In this document: one piece after another, positions 17,611 through 26,875 of the stretch
How positions within the stretch are numbered: the first letter of the stretch is position 1
Layout of the letters: every line of letters begins with the position of its first letter
Source of the DNA: a virus
Direction: 5' to 3' (one strand)
IMG/VR virus record: IMGVR_UViG_3300026382_000006
Coordinates: 122,214 to 186,213 of that record
Length of the DNA stretch: 64,000 bases
The notes under the pieces: model-generated
What the model was told of the DNA's origin: nothing
What the model saw: only the letters and a program-made list of their open reading frames with translations
The model's database searches: none
Made by a program: the position numbers and the translations under genes

Positions 17611-18276
17611 TTATGAACAATACCTGTAATCAACAACATCTATTGTTCTTCTTCTTAACTCTCCCAAAAGATGCGCAGCTAACTCCTCATCGCTTACGGT
17701 ATAACCATCATCTGTAACGTTATTAAAAGAACAAGTGCCGTCTAAATAGAACGACACGATGTCACCGTCGTACTCATAAGTGAAAATTGGACTAACTGAC
17801 CCCAAAGAGTCAGCATATGTTGCATCCATTACCCATTGGATCGCCATCTCTATCAAGGTCAACTCTACCTTGATACACGTATTAAAACTGTAAACAACTT
17901 TTTCAAAAATTTCCTTTAGCATTCTCTCCATATCTGCCTGAGTTGTCAAAATAGTACCAAAAACATCAGTTTTCCAGAGGATGAAACTTACAGCAATATC
18001 TTTTGGTAATATTTCATATTCAAATTCCATCGGGATTATCTGATCGCCATAATTTTTCTTAATCCCTCTGGAATGACAAAACTCCTCATAATTGGTATGG
18101 CCTCTTGTTTTTATTTTAACATCTTTTGTCACTTTGGCAGAATAAACTTTACCTACATATTTTCTAGCTTCTCTTATTAACTCCAACACAATAGGAAAAT
18201 GTTTTTTGTTAAATTTCTTAATGAACTTTCTATTTCTTTCTCTTTGTGTCGTAACTTCTCTTTTTCTTCTAGCCAT
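17611..18276 (-). CDS. Hypothetical basic protein, 221 aa
   Basis: The product is not recognised. The first 60 residues are very basic (MARRKREVTTQRERNRKFIKK start), which suggests nucleic-acid binding; the C-terminal 90 residues are acidic and beta-rich. Base composition is more GC-rich than in most neighbours, as in other probably well-expressed genes here. It has a GGAGGTTTAAA ribosome site and a long structured leader (18277-18395), so it may be controlled at the RNA level. It is transcribed alone behind a promoter-like motif at 18413-18440. Confidence 0.7.
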   Translation of the reverse strand: MARRKREVTTQRERNRKFIKKFNKKHFPIVLELIREARKYVGKVYSAKVTKDVKIKTRGHTNYEEFCHSRGIKKNYGDQIIPMEFEYEILPKDIAVSFILWKTDVFGTILTTQADMERMLKEIFEKVVYSFNTCIKVELTLIEMAIQWVMDATYADSLGSVSPIFTYEYDGDIVSFYLDGTCSFNNVTDDGYTVSDEELAAHLLGELRRRTIDVVDYRYCS

Positions 18277-18395
18277 TTTAAACCTCCAATGTCATGGACG
18301 CCATATTAAGAGCTCACGAAGAGCGCTCAATTCTATAGGCGGCTTAAGAGCTTCCGCCTGACGTTACCCATGACGAAATTATATAGACAACTCAT
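18277..18395 (-). promoter_or_regulatory. Structured 5' leader, possible cis-regulatory RNA
   Basis: The leader of the 221-residue gene is unusually GC-rich. In transcript order it can fold as a three-way junction: GTCATGG (18374-18368) pairs with CCATGAC (18297-18291), enclosing a GGCGG/CCGCC hairpin (18358-18338) and a GAGCGCTC/GAGCTC-type hairpin (about 18328-18310). The GGAGG ribosome site follows directly. I could not match it to a known riboswitch class. Confidence 0.4.
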
Positions 18396-18412
18396 TTTCC
18401 AGTCGTCTTCTA

Positions 18413-18440
18413 TCTTAGTAATATATAAATGAAAAAAATT
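18413..18440 (-). promoter_or_regulatory. Promoter-like A/T motif
   Basis: The minus strand reads a T run then CATTTATATATTACTAAG. It lies between the upstream gene's terminator and the structured leader. It is one of the best examples of the repeated motif. Confidence 0.55.
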
Positions 18441-18447
18441 GGAGTTT

Positions 18448-18473
18448 AGTATAGAGGATATATCCTCTATACT
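18448..18473 (-). terminator. Intrinsic terminator
   Basis: A perfect stem starting AGTATAGAGGATA overlaps the stop of the gene at 18467. The minus-strand tail contains AATTTTTTTC. Confidence 0.75.
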
Positions 18474-19192
18474 GTAATAGGTATATATATGTTATCTAAT
18501 TCTTTTAACGAATTATATTCTACTCTAAATTTTACTTCACTATCTGGTACTAGTGTAGATACTGGTAATTTTACAGAATTAGTGTAAAGATCACTAGTCT
18601 TTATTTTCAAGAATAAGACCATGTTTACATCTTTATACATTACTACACCAGTACTAAGATTTTTTCTAATTCTTTGTTTAAAACCGTTATAAATCCCGGG
18701 TACGTTTAATAGTAGACCATCATAATTTTCAATAGTCTTATCAGGTTCTGGTAAAGATACCTTATTTATACCTTGTATAGAAATTTCATAACCTGTACCG
18801 AATTTAACATCCGGTTTATTACTACCTATGGTAAATGATGTAATATGGTACACCTTATTTTTAATATTTGATACATCTATTAAATCTGGATTAGGAAATA
18901 CAATAAAATCATTATACTTTTTATCGTAATAAACAACAGAACTAATATCTCTCTGTAAAGATTTAAATTCTAATATAAATTTAAACCTATCATCCATTTC
19001 AACATCATACGGTTTATTGTTAGGTTCTTCATTTTTTACAGTAAAACTATCTAACAATAAGTTATCCACTAATCCATCTGAAAAATTCATAATTGGTACA
19101 GAAGATGTCAGTTTTAAATTATACTCAATATCGAAATCATTCTTATTATTACCGTTACTAATCTTAAATTCTCTATTTTCTAAACTACTCAT
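18467..19192 (-). CDS. Hypothetical beta-rich protein, 241 aa
   Basis: I do not recognise this protein. It is beta-rich throughout with many polar and aromatic residues and no helix-rich part, resembling small virion or baseplate proteins in overall character. The start at 19192 (MSSLENREF) is preferred because AAGGAGAAACTA precedes it; an in-frame ATG 21 bases upstream has no site. It is the last gene of a unit running 21102 to 18467 that also holds the RecA-like ATPase. Confidence 0.7.
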   Translation of the reverse strand: MSSLENREFKISNGNNKNDFDIEYNLKLTSSVPIMNFSDGLVDNLLLDSFTVKNEEPNNKPYDVEMDDRFKFILEFKSLQRDISSVVYYDKKYNDFIVFPNPDLIDVSNIKNKVYHITSFTIGSNKPDVKFGTGYEISIQGINKVSLPEPDKTIENYDGLLLNVPGIYNGFKQRIRKNLSTGVVMYKDVNMVLFLKIKTSDLYTNSVKLPVSTLVPDSEVKFRVEYNSLKELDNIYIPITV

Positions 19193-19220
19193 TAGTTTCT
19201 CCTTAAATTTCAATAATTCA

Positions 19221-19640
19221 TCAGATTACATTACTATTTACTAGTAACGGTAAAGTATGATTTACCATACACTCTGTAAAACTCTCGTTATCCATGTAAT
19301 AAGGAATCAAAGTCAATATTGGCAATATATTAAAACCAGGATCCTCTGCTTTCAATTGGTATAACCTAGTAATTAAGAAATCAGATATAATTAATTTCTG
19401 CACCGTATCAATTTTTTCTTCTATATTTGGTTCTATACTTTTAATCATTATTTCAAATCTTTGTGCTTTTTCTTTACTTATTTTCTTTAATGTATCTACA
19501 ATTATACTAAATAGGTTTACATCATTATCTGTTTTCTTAGCTAAATATAATTTGTTACCTATAGCTCTTAATTGTTTACTGGCTTCTTCTAGCTCTTTCA
19601 GGTAGTTAGCTTGCTGTTCTAAAACTGGATTATTTTCCAT
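19221..19640 (-). CDS. Hypothetical helical protein, 139 aa
   Basis: The product is not recognised. It is mostly alpha-helical and charged, with the N-terminal 60 residues (LKELEEASKQLRAIGNKL and on) likely forming a coiled coil. Its start lies 11 bases inside the end of the RecA-like gene, and the site GAAGGAGAATAAAG is within that gene, so the two are translationally coupled. A recombinase loader or partner is one possibility, supported only by position. Confidence 0.7.
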   Translation of the reverse strand: MENNPVLEQQANYLKELEEASKQLRAIGNKLYLAKKTDNDVNLFSIIVDTLKKISKEKAQRFEIMIKSIEPNIEEKIDTVQKLIISDFLITRLYQLKAEDPGFNILPILTLIPYYMDNESFTECMVNHTLPLLVNSNVI

Positions 19641-21102
19641 CTTTATTCTCCTTCTCTACAAAATGATGTTTATACTCTTTCTTAACTTCTTTTGTTTTCT
19701 CATCTATCCAATATGGAATATAAAGTCCTTTTCTCATTTTTAATAAATCTACAGTGGATAAAAATGGTTTTATTCTTGGATTATATTGTTTAATAGTCCA
19801 CCAACCTCTTGTATTTAATAAGATATCCCAATTATAACCCATTTTTTCTAGGTCTTCTCTTAATTCTTTAGGACTACATAGTAAATCCGTCATATGCGGT
19901 CTAAAAGTATGTAATTGCAATAGTTCAGCTGTTATATTAACTGCTCTTCTTAATTTATAATCTTCTTGTAATTTTTTTCTTACAGTAGTTCTGGATAATT
20001 TTACATCAGGATACAATTCTAACCAATAACTCCTAACAGAACCATCTAATCCAAATTTATTAGTCTTAATATAATGGAATTCTGTTAAATCAGGTAAGAC
20101 ACCTTCAGTTTGCGATACCACTATAGGTAATACAAATCCCGAAGGCCCGGATTTACTTCTCACCTGTTGTAAATTTATTAAGTTCAAATCTGTTTCTACA
20201 TCACTATCATAAATAGGATACTCAGGTTGTTTTGTACTTTGATTTATTAACACAGACGGACTATATGTTTTCCAATAATGCGTAGTTAAAAACATTACCT
20301 TATCAGTAGCACCTTTTATTTTTTCATCTTGTTTCATAAATTGTAAATCTTTAGTAGGTTTGGCAAAAGGGTTTCCTGACATATCTATTTTTTTACCTAG
20401 ATGCGTCGTTAACAGAAAATATATATTAGCTCTATTGGATAGACCTGGTAAATCTTTCATTACCTTTGTTTTATAAAGACCCTGTTTCATAAATAAAGTA
20501 TTTGTTTTATCTTCAGATAACTCTTTTAACATATCAATAGTTGTCTCAGATTCAAATTCTGTTAAGCTATCTATTTCTATAAAAGTAGGTATTAATGCTT
20601 TTAGTGGTTTACCAGTGTCTTTATCTTTAAAAGCTTCAAATTCTACTACCAAGTCTTTGGAATTTTGTTTTTCTTCTACCAATGGGTATAAATCTTCTTC
20701 TAACCATTTATCTGCTGTTTTTTGCGATTTTTGGACAATAGACCACTGTCCTGTTTCTATAGGATTTCTATCCAAACATTGTGTATGTTTATTTACAAGA
20801 TTGTTATATCTATCTACATTTAATAACATGTTATCTTCAGTATCATATGTTTCCATCATAATCATATCGTTATAACTACATGCCAACCTATCAGCAGCAG
20901 TATACATCATATGGTGCATTAAAGTAGATTTAAATGTATTACCTAGACCTGCAAATCCTTCAATATTAGATAGACCTCCGTTTATAATTGATTCTCCCTT
21001 TGCTCCAGTAATAATAGCTCCTGTAGGTATATCTAATAACGCCCCTACGTTTATCATTGGTCTAATTTTTAAGTCATTCTTTTTTCTAAAAATTTTAGCC
21101 AT
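19630..21102 (-). CDS. RecA/UvsX-like recombinase ATPase
   Basis: RecA-family ATPases coat single-stranded DNA and drive strand exchange, used by large phages for recombination-dependent replication. The Walker A loop is at residues 52-60 (GLGNTFKST), preceded by a typical strand and turn (NIEGFAGL). A Walker B-like segment lies near residue 170 (IPTFIEIDSL), and the following strand ends in FLLTTHLGKK near residue 235, where RecA-family sensor residues sit. The 490-residue length exceeds UvsX and RecA, with about 200 extra C-terminal residues of winged-helix character (RRAVNITAELLQLHTF and on). The start follows AAAGGAGATATT. The ATPase family is firm; the exact function is inferred. Confidence 0.7.
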   Translation of the reverse strand: MAKIFRKKNDLKIRPMINVGALLDIPTGAIITGAKGESIINGGLSNIEGFAGLGNTFKSTLMHHMMYTAADRLACSYNDMIMMETYDTEDNMLLNVDRYNNLVNKHTQCLDRNPIETGQWSIVQKSQKTADKWLEEDLYPLVEEKQNSKDLVVEFEAFKDKDTGKPLKALIPTFIEIDSLTEFESETTIDMLKELSEDKTNTLFMKQGLYKTKVMKDLPGLSNRANIYFLLTTHLGKKIDMSGNPFAKPTKDLQFMKQDEKIKGATDKVMFLTTHYWKTYSPSVLINQSTKQPEYPIYDSDVETDLNLINLQQVRSKSGPSGFVLPIVVSQTEGVLPDLTEFHYIKTNKFGLDGSVRSYWLELYPDVKLSRTTVRKKLQEDYKLRRAVNITAELLQLHTFRPHMTDLLCSPKELREDLEKMGYNWDILLNTRGWWTIKQYNPRIKPFLSTVDLLKMRKGLYIPYWIDEKTKEVKKEYKHHFVEKENKDGK

Positions 21103-21207
21103 AATATCTCCTTTAAATATACTATTCAGAGAATGATTTATAGAAAAAAATAAGTGCTGAAATCGTTTGTATGAAACTTTACCTATAATATAATAAAGGA
21201 TAATAAT

Positions 21208-23040
21208 ATGGCAAACGTGAAAATTATAAACATAGGACCATGGGATTCAGGAGATTCTGGTTTAACTCATTATGCTACCACATGGCAAGTGTCTGACAAT
21301 CTAAACTTTTCAAATGTATTATTAGAAGAAACATCTGAAGAACAATTAAACACTTGGATAGTTGAATTAGCTATTCCTAGTGATAGTATTTACTATGTTA
21401 GAGCTAAAAGACACTTTAAAGATTCAAATGGTAACGAGGTAGATAATCCAACATGGTTGGGGCCTGAACCTATTATAGAAACAGCTGAAGTTTCTATAGA
21501 ACCATTAAAACCAAAAGTATACGTAGAAGATCCTTATGTAGAATTTATATCTGTAGATCCTGATAACGGTTTGAAGTTAAAAGCTATCGAACCTCAAGAT
21601 GGTATTGGCGTAACAGGAGTTGATTGGATAATTAGAGTAAATAACAAAGTCGTTTATTCAGAAATGAATAAAACTGATGATATGTTTAATTTAACTGTAT
21701 CTAACGATATTTATAATTTTACAGCTACTAAAGATATAGAAGTATTAGTAAGATACAGAGGACATTTAGGTAGTTGTAGTAAATTTTTCAGAGATAAAAT
21801 AGAAATCTCTAAAACGTATTATAAGTTTGATAAAGATTTAAATAACATACCTATTAATGAAGATTTTGAACTTAAATTAATTTCAACCACAGATAACGGA
21901 ATTACTGTATTAGGTGGTTATCTGTTAAATCTAGATAAAACAGTAGAAACAAATTTATCTATTAAAGATAATACAATAACAATACCATCTAATCCATTAA
22001 AACCTAATAGTAGTTATATATTGTCTCTTAACATACAATATATAGAACCTGTATCCGGTAAGCTAATTACAGAAAATGTAGAACATTATATTAAAACTAT
22101 GAGAGTATCTGAAAATCAATATTTTAATTTCGATTTTGATTATGTAAATGGGTTTAAATTTTTAAAAGATGTACTAGTTGATGATCTTGATTTAAATATT
22201 GATATCTTACAAGTATCAGAACAAATGATTACAGGTCTAATACCAATGTTAAATAGTAATAAAAAATTAGATTTAGAACTAATGATAAATAGTGGTGAGA
22301 ACTTACGATTTAAAACAATGTATAATCTAGGTTTAACATATGATGCTAAACAAATTAAATTTGAATTATTACCTAACTACATTGGTTTATTTGGATATAT
22401 AACAAATGATGATAAAATAAAATTAGATTTTTATAAGTATGACGTATATAAGGAAACATTTACATTATTAAAAACACATGAAATATCTGATAAATCAGTA
22501 ATAAAAAATAACAACTTCTTTCTTATAAATAACGATTTACATTTTATAGAAATTACTGGTGAAAAATCGGTAACTATTAAGAAAATAAATTTACTAGATC
22601 CTAATCTTAAAATTAATATCGTAAAAACTTTTGATATAAATACAGATGTTGAATTAACCGAAATAATTGTTAATCTAATTGATTATGACACAGTTACAAT
22701 AATTCCAATACCTAGTTTAAGTACAGGTAGATGTATAATCTATGATTTTAGTAGAGACGACATAACAGAAGGCCCTACTATACCTGCCGAATATAGAAAT
22801 ATTTCATTGTTGAGTTTTAATTTATTAAATGGAAATGTATTGTACTTTAGAAAAGATGATCCTAGATCGTTTATGGTTTATAATAGAAAACAAGCTACGT
22901 TTACTGTTTATGAAAATGATATAATTGACACTAAACCATTTAATGGATTTATTAAATTAAAAAATGGTAACATATTAGCTTACTATAAAGATAAAAATAA
23001 AAATGATGAGGATGTTTATGAATTTTATATGTACTACTAG
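21208..23040 (+). CDS. Beta-sandwich (fibronectin III-like) virion protein, 610 aa
   Basis: The N-terminal 95 residues read like a fibronectin type III-type domain (THYATTWQVSDNLNFS, then YYVRAKRHF, then WLGPEP), a fold common in tail-fibre and tail-tube proteins. Two further beta-rich segments follow to about residue 300. The C-terminal 250 residues are again beta-rich with repeating blade-like units (YKYDVYKETFTLLKTHEI), compatible with a propeller. It is directly upstream of the sheath gene, in the same direction, but separated by a terminator. A surface or tail-fibre role is inferred. The start follows AAAGGATAATAAT. Confidence 0.65.
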   Translation: MANVKIINIGPWDSGDSGLTHYATTWQVSDNLNFSNVLLEETSEEQLNTWIVELAIPSDSIYYVRAKRHFKDSNGNEVDNPTWLGPEPIIETAEVSIEPLKPKVYVEDPYVEFISVDPDNGLKLKAIEPQDGIGVTGVDWIIRVNNKVVYSEMNKTDDMFNLTVSNDIYNFTATKDIEVLVRYRGHLGSCSKFFRDKIEISKTYYKFDKDLNNIPINEDFELKLISTTDNGITVLGGYLLNLDKTVETNLSIKDNTITIPSNPLKPNSSYILSLNIQYIEPVSGKLITENVEHYIKTMRVSENQYFNFDFDYVNGFKFLKDVLVDDLDLNIDILQVSEQMITGLIPMLNSNKKLDLELMINSGENLRFKTMYNLGLTYDAKQIKFELLPNYIGLFGYITNDDKIKLDFYKYDVYKETFTLLKTHEISDKSVIKNNNFFLINNDLHFIEITGEKSVTIKKINLLDPNLKINIVKTFDINTDVELTEIIVNLIDYDTVTIIPIPSLSTGRCIIYDFSRDDITEGPTIPAEYRNISLLSFNLLNGNVLYFRKDDPRSFMVYNRKQATFTVYENDIIDTKPFNGFIKLKNGNILAYYKDKNKNDEDVYEFYMYY

Positions 23041-23058
23041 GAAATTTCCTAGTAGTAC
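23031..23058 (+). terminator. Intrinsic terminator
   Basis: A 14-bp perfect self-complementary stem beginning GTACTACTAGGAAA contains the TAG stop of the 610-residue gene. A short tail ATAATGTTTTTT follows. Confidence 0.8.
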
Positions 23059-23116
23059 ATAATGTTTTTTAAACTTCTTATGATTATATTTCAAAATTAA
23101 ATGTAAAGGAAAAACA

Positions 23117-25273
23117 ATGGGATACACAATTGTAAATGCAGCACCAATGTTCGTACCATTAGGTACAGATGATAAGTCTATAAAACCAATTACACCACAA
23201 CCAATTCCTATTCCTAGTCATTTGCCTTTATTCTATCTTTGGACAGAAAAAGGACCGGCTAAAAATGAAATGGGATTAATAGTTAAAGAACTTTGCGATG
23301 GTGGAAAACTTATGAGACTTTATGGAGAAAACACTGTAAATCCAAAAAGTAAGTATTATAATCACGCCACTAAATTTGCTACAAAAATTATAGGTACTGG
23401 TAACACAATTATGGTACAAAGATTAATACCTGAAGATAATGATAAATTAGCTAATGTAACAATATATGTGGATTACATTAAAGATAAAGTTAAAAAATAT
23501 AAAAGACATGAAGACGGTAGTATTGCATACGATACCGATGGAAATCCAATTGAAGACTCAGATTCACCAATTGATGGATACAGAGTAAAAGTATATGCGG
23601 TAGTAGATGAACATAAAGTAGGTCAAGCTCTAGGTAATAAAACCATGAAAACAGGTTATATGACTGATAGTGATGGTAATCCATCTACTATGGTGCCTGT
23701 AGTAGAATTTGTTGCAGCTTATGAAGGTCAAGCGTATGAAAATACAGGTTTTGCATTTAGTTTACAAAGTAAAGATGACGTAAATGAAGATGTATTAGCT
23801 AGTATAAAAGCATTACCATTTGAACTATTCGTTTTCGAAAAACAAAATGGTATTCCTGTAATTAAAAAGGACTTATTCGGTAGTACAAAAGAACATTTTG
23901 TATTTAGAAAAGATGTAACTGATCCGGTTACAAATAGTAGTTTGGAATTAAAAGATGTGATTCAGAACTGGTACAATACTAAAAACCCTGAATTACCATT
24001 AGTATATCCAGATATTAAAACACCATATGTTTATTATAAAAATATCGATAGTATTTTATCTAAAGTTCTAGAAACTGAAAAACCTTATATTGCTGCTGAC
24101 GTTAAAACAGTGGAAGGTAGCATTGTTAATACAACAGACTGGTTTGATTTTATTCCTGATTTAGAAGACAAAGATCAAAAATACCTGTTAAATGTATTTA
24201 ACGCATTTTCTACTAAAAGAGTGAAATACTTTAGTGTGGTATACGACAACACAGCTGTCACGCTACCTGAAGGTACAAAAGAAGTATTCTTTAGTAATAA
24301 CCTACCATTCTTTTTAGGTAATGGTACTGATGGTGAAATTACTGATGAAAACTTTGAAAAACTAGTAAGAAACGAAATGAATAAATATATAGATCCAAAC
24401 AGTGAAGTAATGGATTTAGCTGTAAATGTAGAATCTGTATTCTACGATAGTGGATTCAGTATTGATACTAAAAAATCTTTAGTAAATTTCATTACTGTAA
24501 GAAAAGATACTTTCTTAGTATTATCCACTAGAGAAGATAAATTAGGCGACAAATTCAACGACTTAGTAACTGAAAGAGCTATAGCTATTAACTTAAAAGC
24601 TAGATGTCAATTAGCTCCTGAAAGTACATTCTTTGGCACGCCAGTAGCTAGAGCATGTATCGTAGCAGGTAATGGTTTAGATAAAAATGACACAACAGGA
24701 CATAGATGGCCTTTATCACTTCACATAGCAGTTAAAGCTGCTAGAATGATGGGAGCAGGTAACGGTAAATGGAACCCTGATTATCTATTCGATAAAGGTG
24801 AAGATAATATCATTGATGATATGGTAGATATTCAACCAGCTTTCGTACCACAAGGTGTTAAACCTGCATTATGGAGTTCTGGTCTAATCTGGCCTGAGAG
24901 ATATGACATTGAAAGATATTACATTCCTGCTATGCAAACAGTATATGAAAACGATACATCTGTATTGAATAGTTTCCCTGTAGGTATGGCGTTGACTAAA
25001 ATTACAAAAGTAGCAGCTGCTTGCCATAGGAAATTCACAGGTGTAACTAGATGGACATCTGAAGAGTTAATTGAAAATGTAGAAAACTATATGAATAGTG
25101 AGTTAGCTGATACTTTTGCTGGAATTATTAAAGTAGTTACAAAAGCTATGATAACTGATTTTGATAAAGAAAGAGGTTATAGTTGGACAACTGTTGTTAA
25201 GCTAGGTGCTAACAATATGAAAACAGTTAACACATTCTATATCGAAGCTTATAGATTGGAAGAGATGGCTTAA
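23117..25273 (+). CDS. Contractile tail sheath protein
   Basis: Sheath subunits form the contractile outer layer of myovirus tails. At 718 residues this is close to the length of phiKZ-type sheaths. The N-terminus has a sheath-like start (FVPLGTDDK, then PLFYLWTEKGPA). An inserted acidic domain spans about 110-300. The conserved C-terminal sheath domain is recognisable from residue 480: TERAIAINLKARCQLAPES, HIAVKAARMMGAG, IWPERYDIERYYIPAMQT, then the handshake-type end FNTFYIEAYRL-like NTFYIEAYRLEEMA. The tail tube gene follows 41 bases later, the usual pairing. The start follows AAAGGAAAAACA. Confidence 0.85.
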   Translation: MGYTIVNAAPMFVPLGTDDKSIKPITPQPIPIPSHLPLFYLWTEKGPAKNEMGLIVKELCDGGKLMRLYGENTVNPKSKYYNHATKFATKIIGTGNTIMVQRLIPEDNDKLANVTIYVDYIKDKVKKYKRHEDGSIAYDTDGNPIEDSDSPIDGYRVKVYAVVDEHKVGQALGNKTMKTGYMTDSDGNPSTMVPVVEFVAAYEGQAYENTGFAFSLQSKDDVNEDVLASIKALPFELFVFEKQNGIPVIKKDLFGSTKEHFVFRKDVTDPVTNSSLELKDVIQNWYNTKNPELPLVYPDIKTPYVYYKNIDSILSKVLETEKPYIAADVKTVEGSIVNTTDWFDFIPDLEDKDQKYLLNVFNAFSTKRVKYFSVVYDNTAVTLPEGTKEVFFSNNLPFFLGNGTDGEITDENFEKLVRNEMNKYIDPNSEVMDLAVNVESVFYDSGFSIDTKKSLVNFITVRKDTFLVLSTREDKLGDKFNDLVTERAIAINLKARCQLAPESTFFGTPVARACIVAGNGLDKNDTTGHRWPLSLHIAVKAARMMGAGNGKWNPDYLFDKGEDNIIDDMVDIQPAFVPQGVKPALWSSGLIWPERYDIERYYIPAMQTVYENDTSVLNSFPVGMALTKITKVAAACHRKFTGVTRWTSEELIENVENYMNSELADTFAGIIKVVTKAMITDFDKERGYSWTTVVKLGANNMKTVNTFYIEAYRLEEMA

Positions 25274-25314
25274 TGCCTTCTTCCTATTTAATAAAAAATA
25301 TAAAGGATTAAACA

Positions 25315-26247
25315 ATGGCTGATAAAGTAACAAGTAATAGCAGAAACATAACTGTAAACCCATTTAGTAAAGTATCTGCTGATGATAAAACTGGAGTATG
25401 GGCTCAAGATTTACCAACACTCGACTTAAGATATGGAGGTCAGTGGGGATACTTACCTAAGATAGGTGGAGTAAGAGATGGTAAAGCAATACATTCATAT
25501 ATGTATAATCAAAGATACATAAGAAGAGATATTATACCTGTAGTATTACAAACACCTAGAGTATTTGATTTACTACCAAATAGTAAAGCATGGCATGCTA
25601 GCTATAAGGCAATGTGGGAAAGGCATGCAAGAGTAATTGAGGGACTAAACAGTAGTTTAACTGTAGAATCTGGTGAAACAGAAACAGGATTAGAAGGTGC
25701 TAAATTTAAAGAACCTACTAACGTTACTAGAGAAGAAACAAATGTAAGTATTACGTTAGATGAAAAATATGGTATTCCTTTTGAAATTCTAATAGATACA
25801 AATATTAGATACGGATTTATGGATCCAGATACTAAAGCGCCACTATTAACAACATTACCTGGCGGTGAGAATATTGATGTACATACACCTGAATGGTGGA
25901 CATCTACAATCTTATTTATAGAGCCAGATGTACTACAAAGAAAACCTATTCATGCGTGGTTAGTAAGTAACTTATATCCTACTAGCTTACCAGATATTAT
26001 CGGTAAAAAAGATAAAAAAGCAGCTAAAGAAATGAAAGAAATGACTATCGAGTTCGGTGGGTTAGCATTACCACCTACTAATGTGAACGTAATGAATCTT
26101 GCTAAAACAATTCTTGATAGTCTTAAACTTTATACGCTTACACCTGATAAAATCCTATTACCAGCAGACACGATTGCTAGTACACTTAAATCATTCGACG
26201 ATATGGATGTTTATTATCAAATGGACAACACAAACAATAAAAAATAG
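25315..26247 (+). CDS. Tail tube protein
   Basis: The inner tube of the contractile tail is made of this type of subunit. The assignment rests on position directly after the sheath gene, length (310 residues, similar to the phiKZ tube protein) and a beta-rich sequence with a short helical C-terminus. It contains RRDIIPVVLQTPRVFDLLPN (residues 80-99) and a stretch of beta strands from ETNVSITLDEKYGIPFEIL, typical of tube beta-barrels. The start follows AAAGGATTAAACA. It shares a transcript with the sheath and ends at a bidirectional terminator. Confidence 0.75.
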   Translation: MADKVTSNSRNITVNPFSKVSADDKTGVWAQDLPTLDLRYGGQWGYLPKIGGVRDGKAIHSYMYNQRYIRRDIIPVVLQTPRVFDLLPNSKAWHASYKAMWERHARVIEGLNSSLTVESGETETGLEGAKFKEPTNVTREETNVSITLDEKYGIPFEILIDTNIRYGFMDPDTKAPLLTTLPGGENIDVHTPEWWTSTILFIEPDVLQRKPIHAWLVSNLYPTSLPDIIGKKDKKAAKEMKEMTIEFGGLALPPTNVNVMNLAKTILDSLKLYTLTPDKILLPADTIASTLKSFDDMDVYYQMDNTNNKK

Positions 26248-26273
26248 TATTCGGGATATAATTCCCGAATACT
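26246..26273. terminator. Bidirectional hairpin terminator
   Basis: The stem AGTATTCGGGA/TCCCGAATACT lies between convergent genes and contains both stop codons. Confidence 0.75.
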
Positions 26274-26829
26274 ATAATTCTTCTTCTAATATAGTTGGTA
26301 AAAGAACTTCTATCATTTGTTTCATCAATAATAGTCTTTTCTTTAACAACTTATTCTCAATTATTAATTTCTCATGTTCATTAGTAGGCTTACTAACTTC
26401 AACAGGTTTATTAGATACTGTTGTGTATTCATTGCCTTTTCTTTCGTTATTGTTTTTATTTTCTAGTAGAAATATTTCATCAACAACAATACTTAATCTA
26501 CCATTAGAATTCTTCTTAACACCATCTAGTTTACCGGATTTATATTTATCAAACACGTAGTTATAGTCTAATCCTAATATTTCAGCATACTTTTTCAGTG
26601 GTATCTCTATTTTTCTTTGTGTTCTATTATTAATAACATTCTCTAATCTTTTGTACCATTCAGGCGTAACTTTGTCCAGTATCTTTTTCTTATCCTCTAA
26701 TTTTCTTTCTGTGCTATAATCATCTACTACTTCAACTATACCAAAATTTTTAGGCAAATTACCAAGATATGTGTCAAAATCTATTATTGACACTTTTTTA
26801 GTTTCTATATCTAAAACTCTTAAATACAT
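26272..26829 (-). CDS. Putative DNA-binding protein with helix-turn-helix, 185 aa
   Basis: Residues about 85-125 read IPLKKYAEILGLDYNYV followed by KSGKLDGVKKNSNGRLSI, the pattern of an excisionase- or MerR-type winged helix-turn-helix: a recognition helix, then a basic wing. The C-terminal 30 residues (ENKLLKKRLLLMKQMIEVLL) form a likely coiled coil for dimerisation. It could be a transcription or packaging regulator; the target is unknown. The start at 26829 is chosen because GGAGAAAGAAA precedes it, and the upstream in-frame ATG has no site. It follows the HU-like gene in the same direction. Confidence 0.6.
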   Translation of the reverse strand: MYLRVLDIETKKVSIIDFDTYLGNLPKNFGIVEVVDDYSTERKLEDKKKILDKVTPEWYKRLENVINNRTQRKIEIPLKKYAEILGLDYNYVFDKYKSGKLDGVKKNSNGRLSIVVDEIFLLENKNNNERKGNEYTTVSNKPVEVSKPTNEHEKLIIENKLLKKRLLLMKQMIEVLLPTILEEEL

Positions 26830-26852
26830 TTTCTTTCTCCAAAAAAAATAAA

Positions 26853-26875
26853 CCAAAGGAATTAGCATCCTTTGG
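26853..26875 (-). terminator. Intrinsic terminator
   Basis: The 8-bp stem CCAAAGGA/TCCTTTGG overlaps the stop of the gene at 26862. The minus-strand tail is TTTATTTTTTTTGG. Confidence 0.7.
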
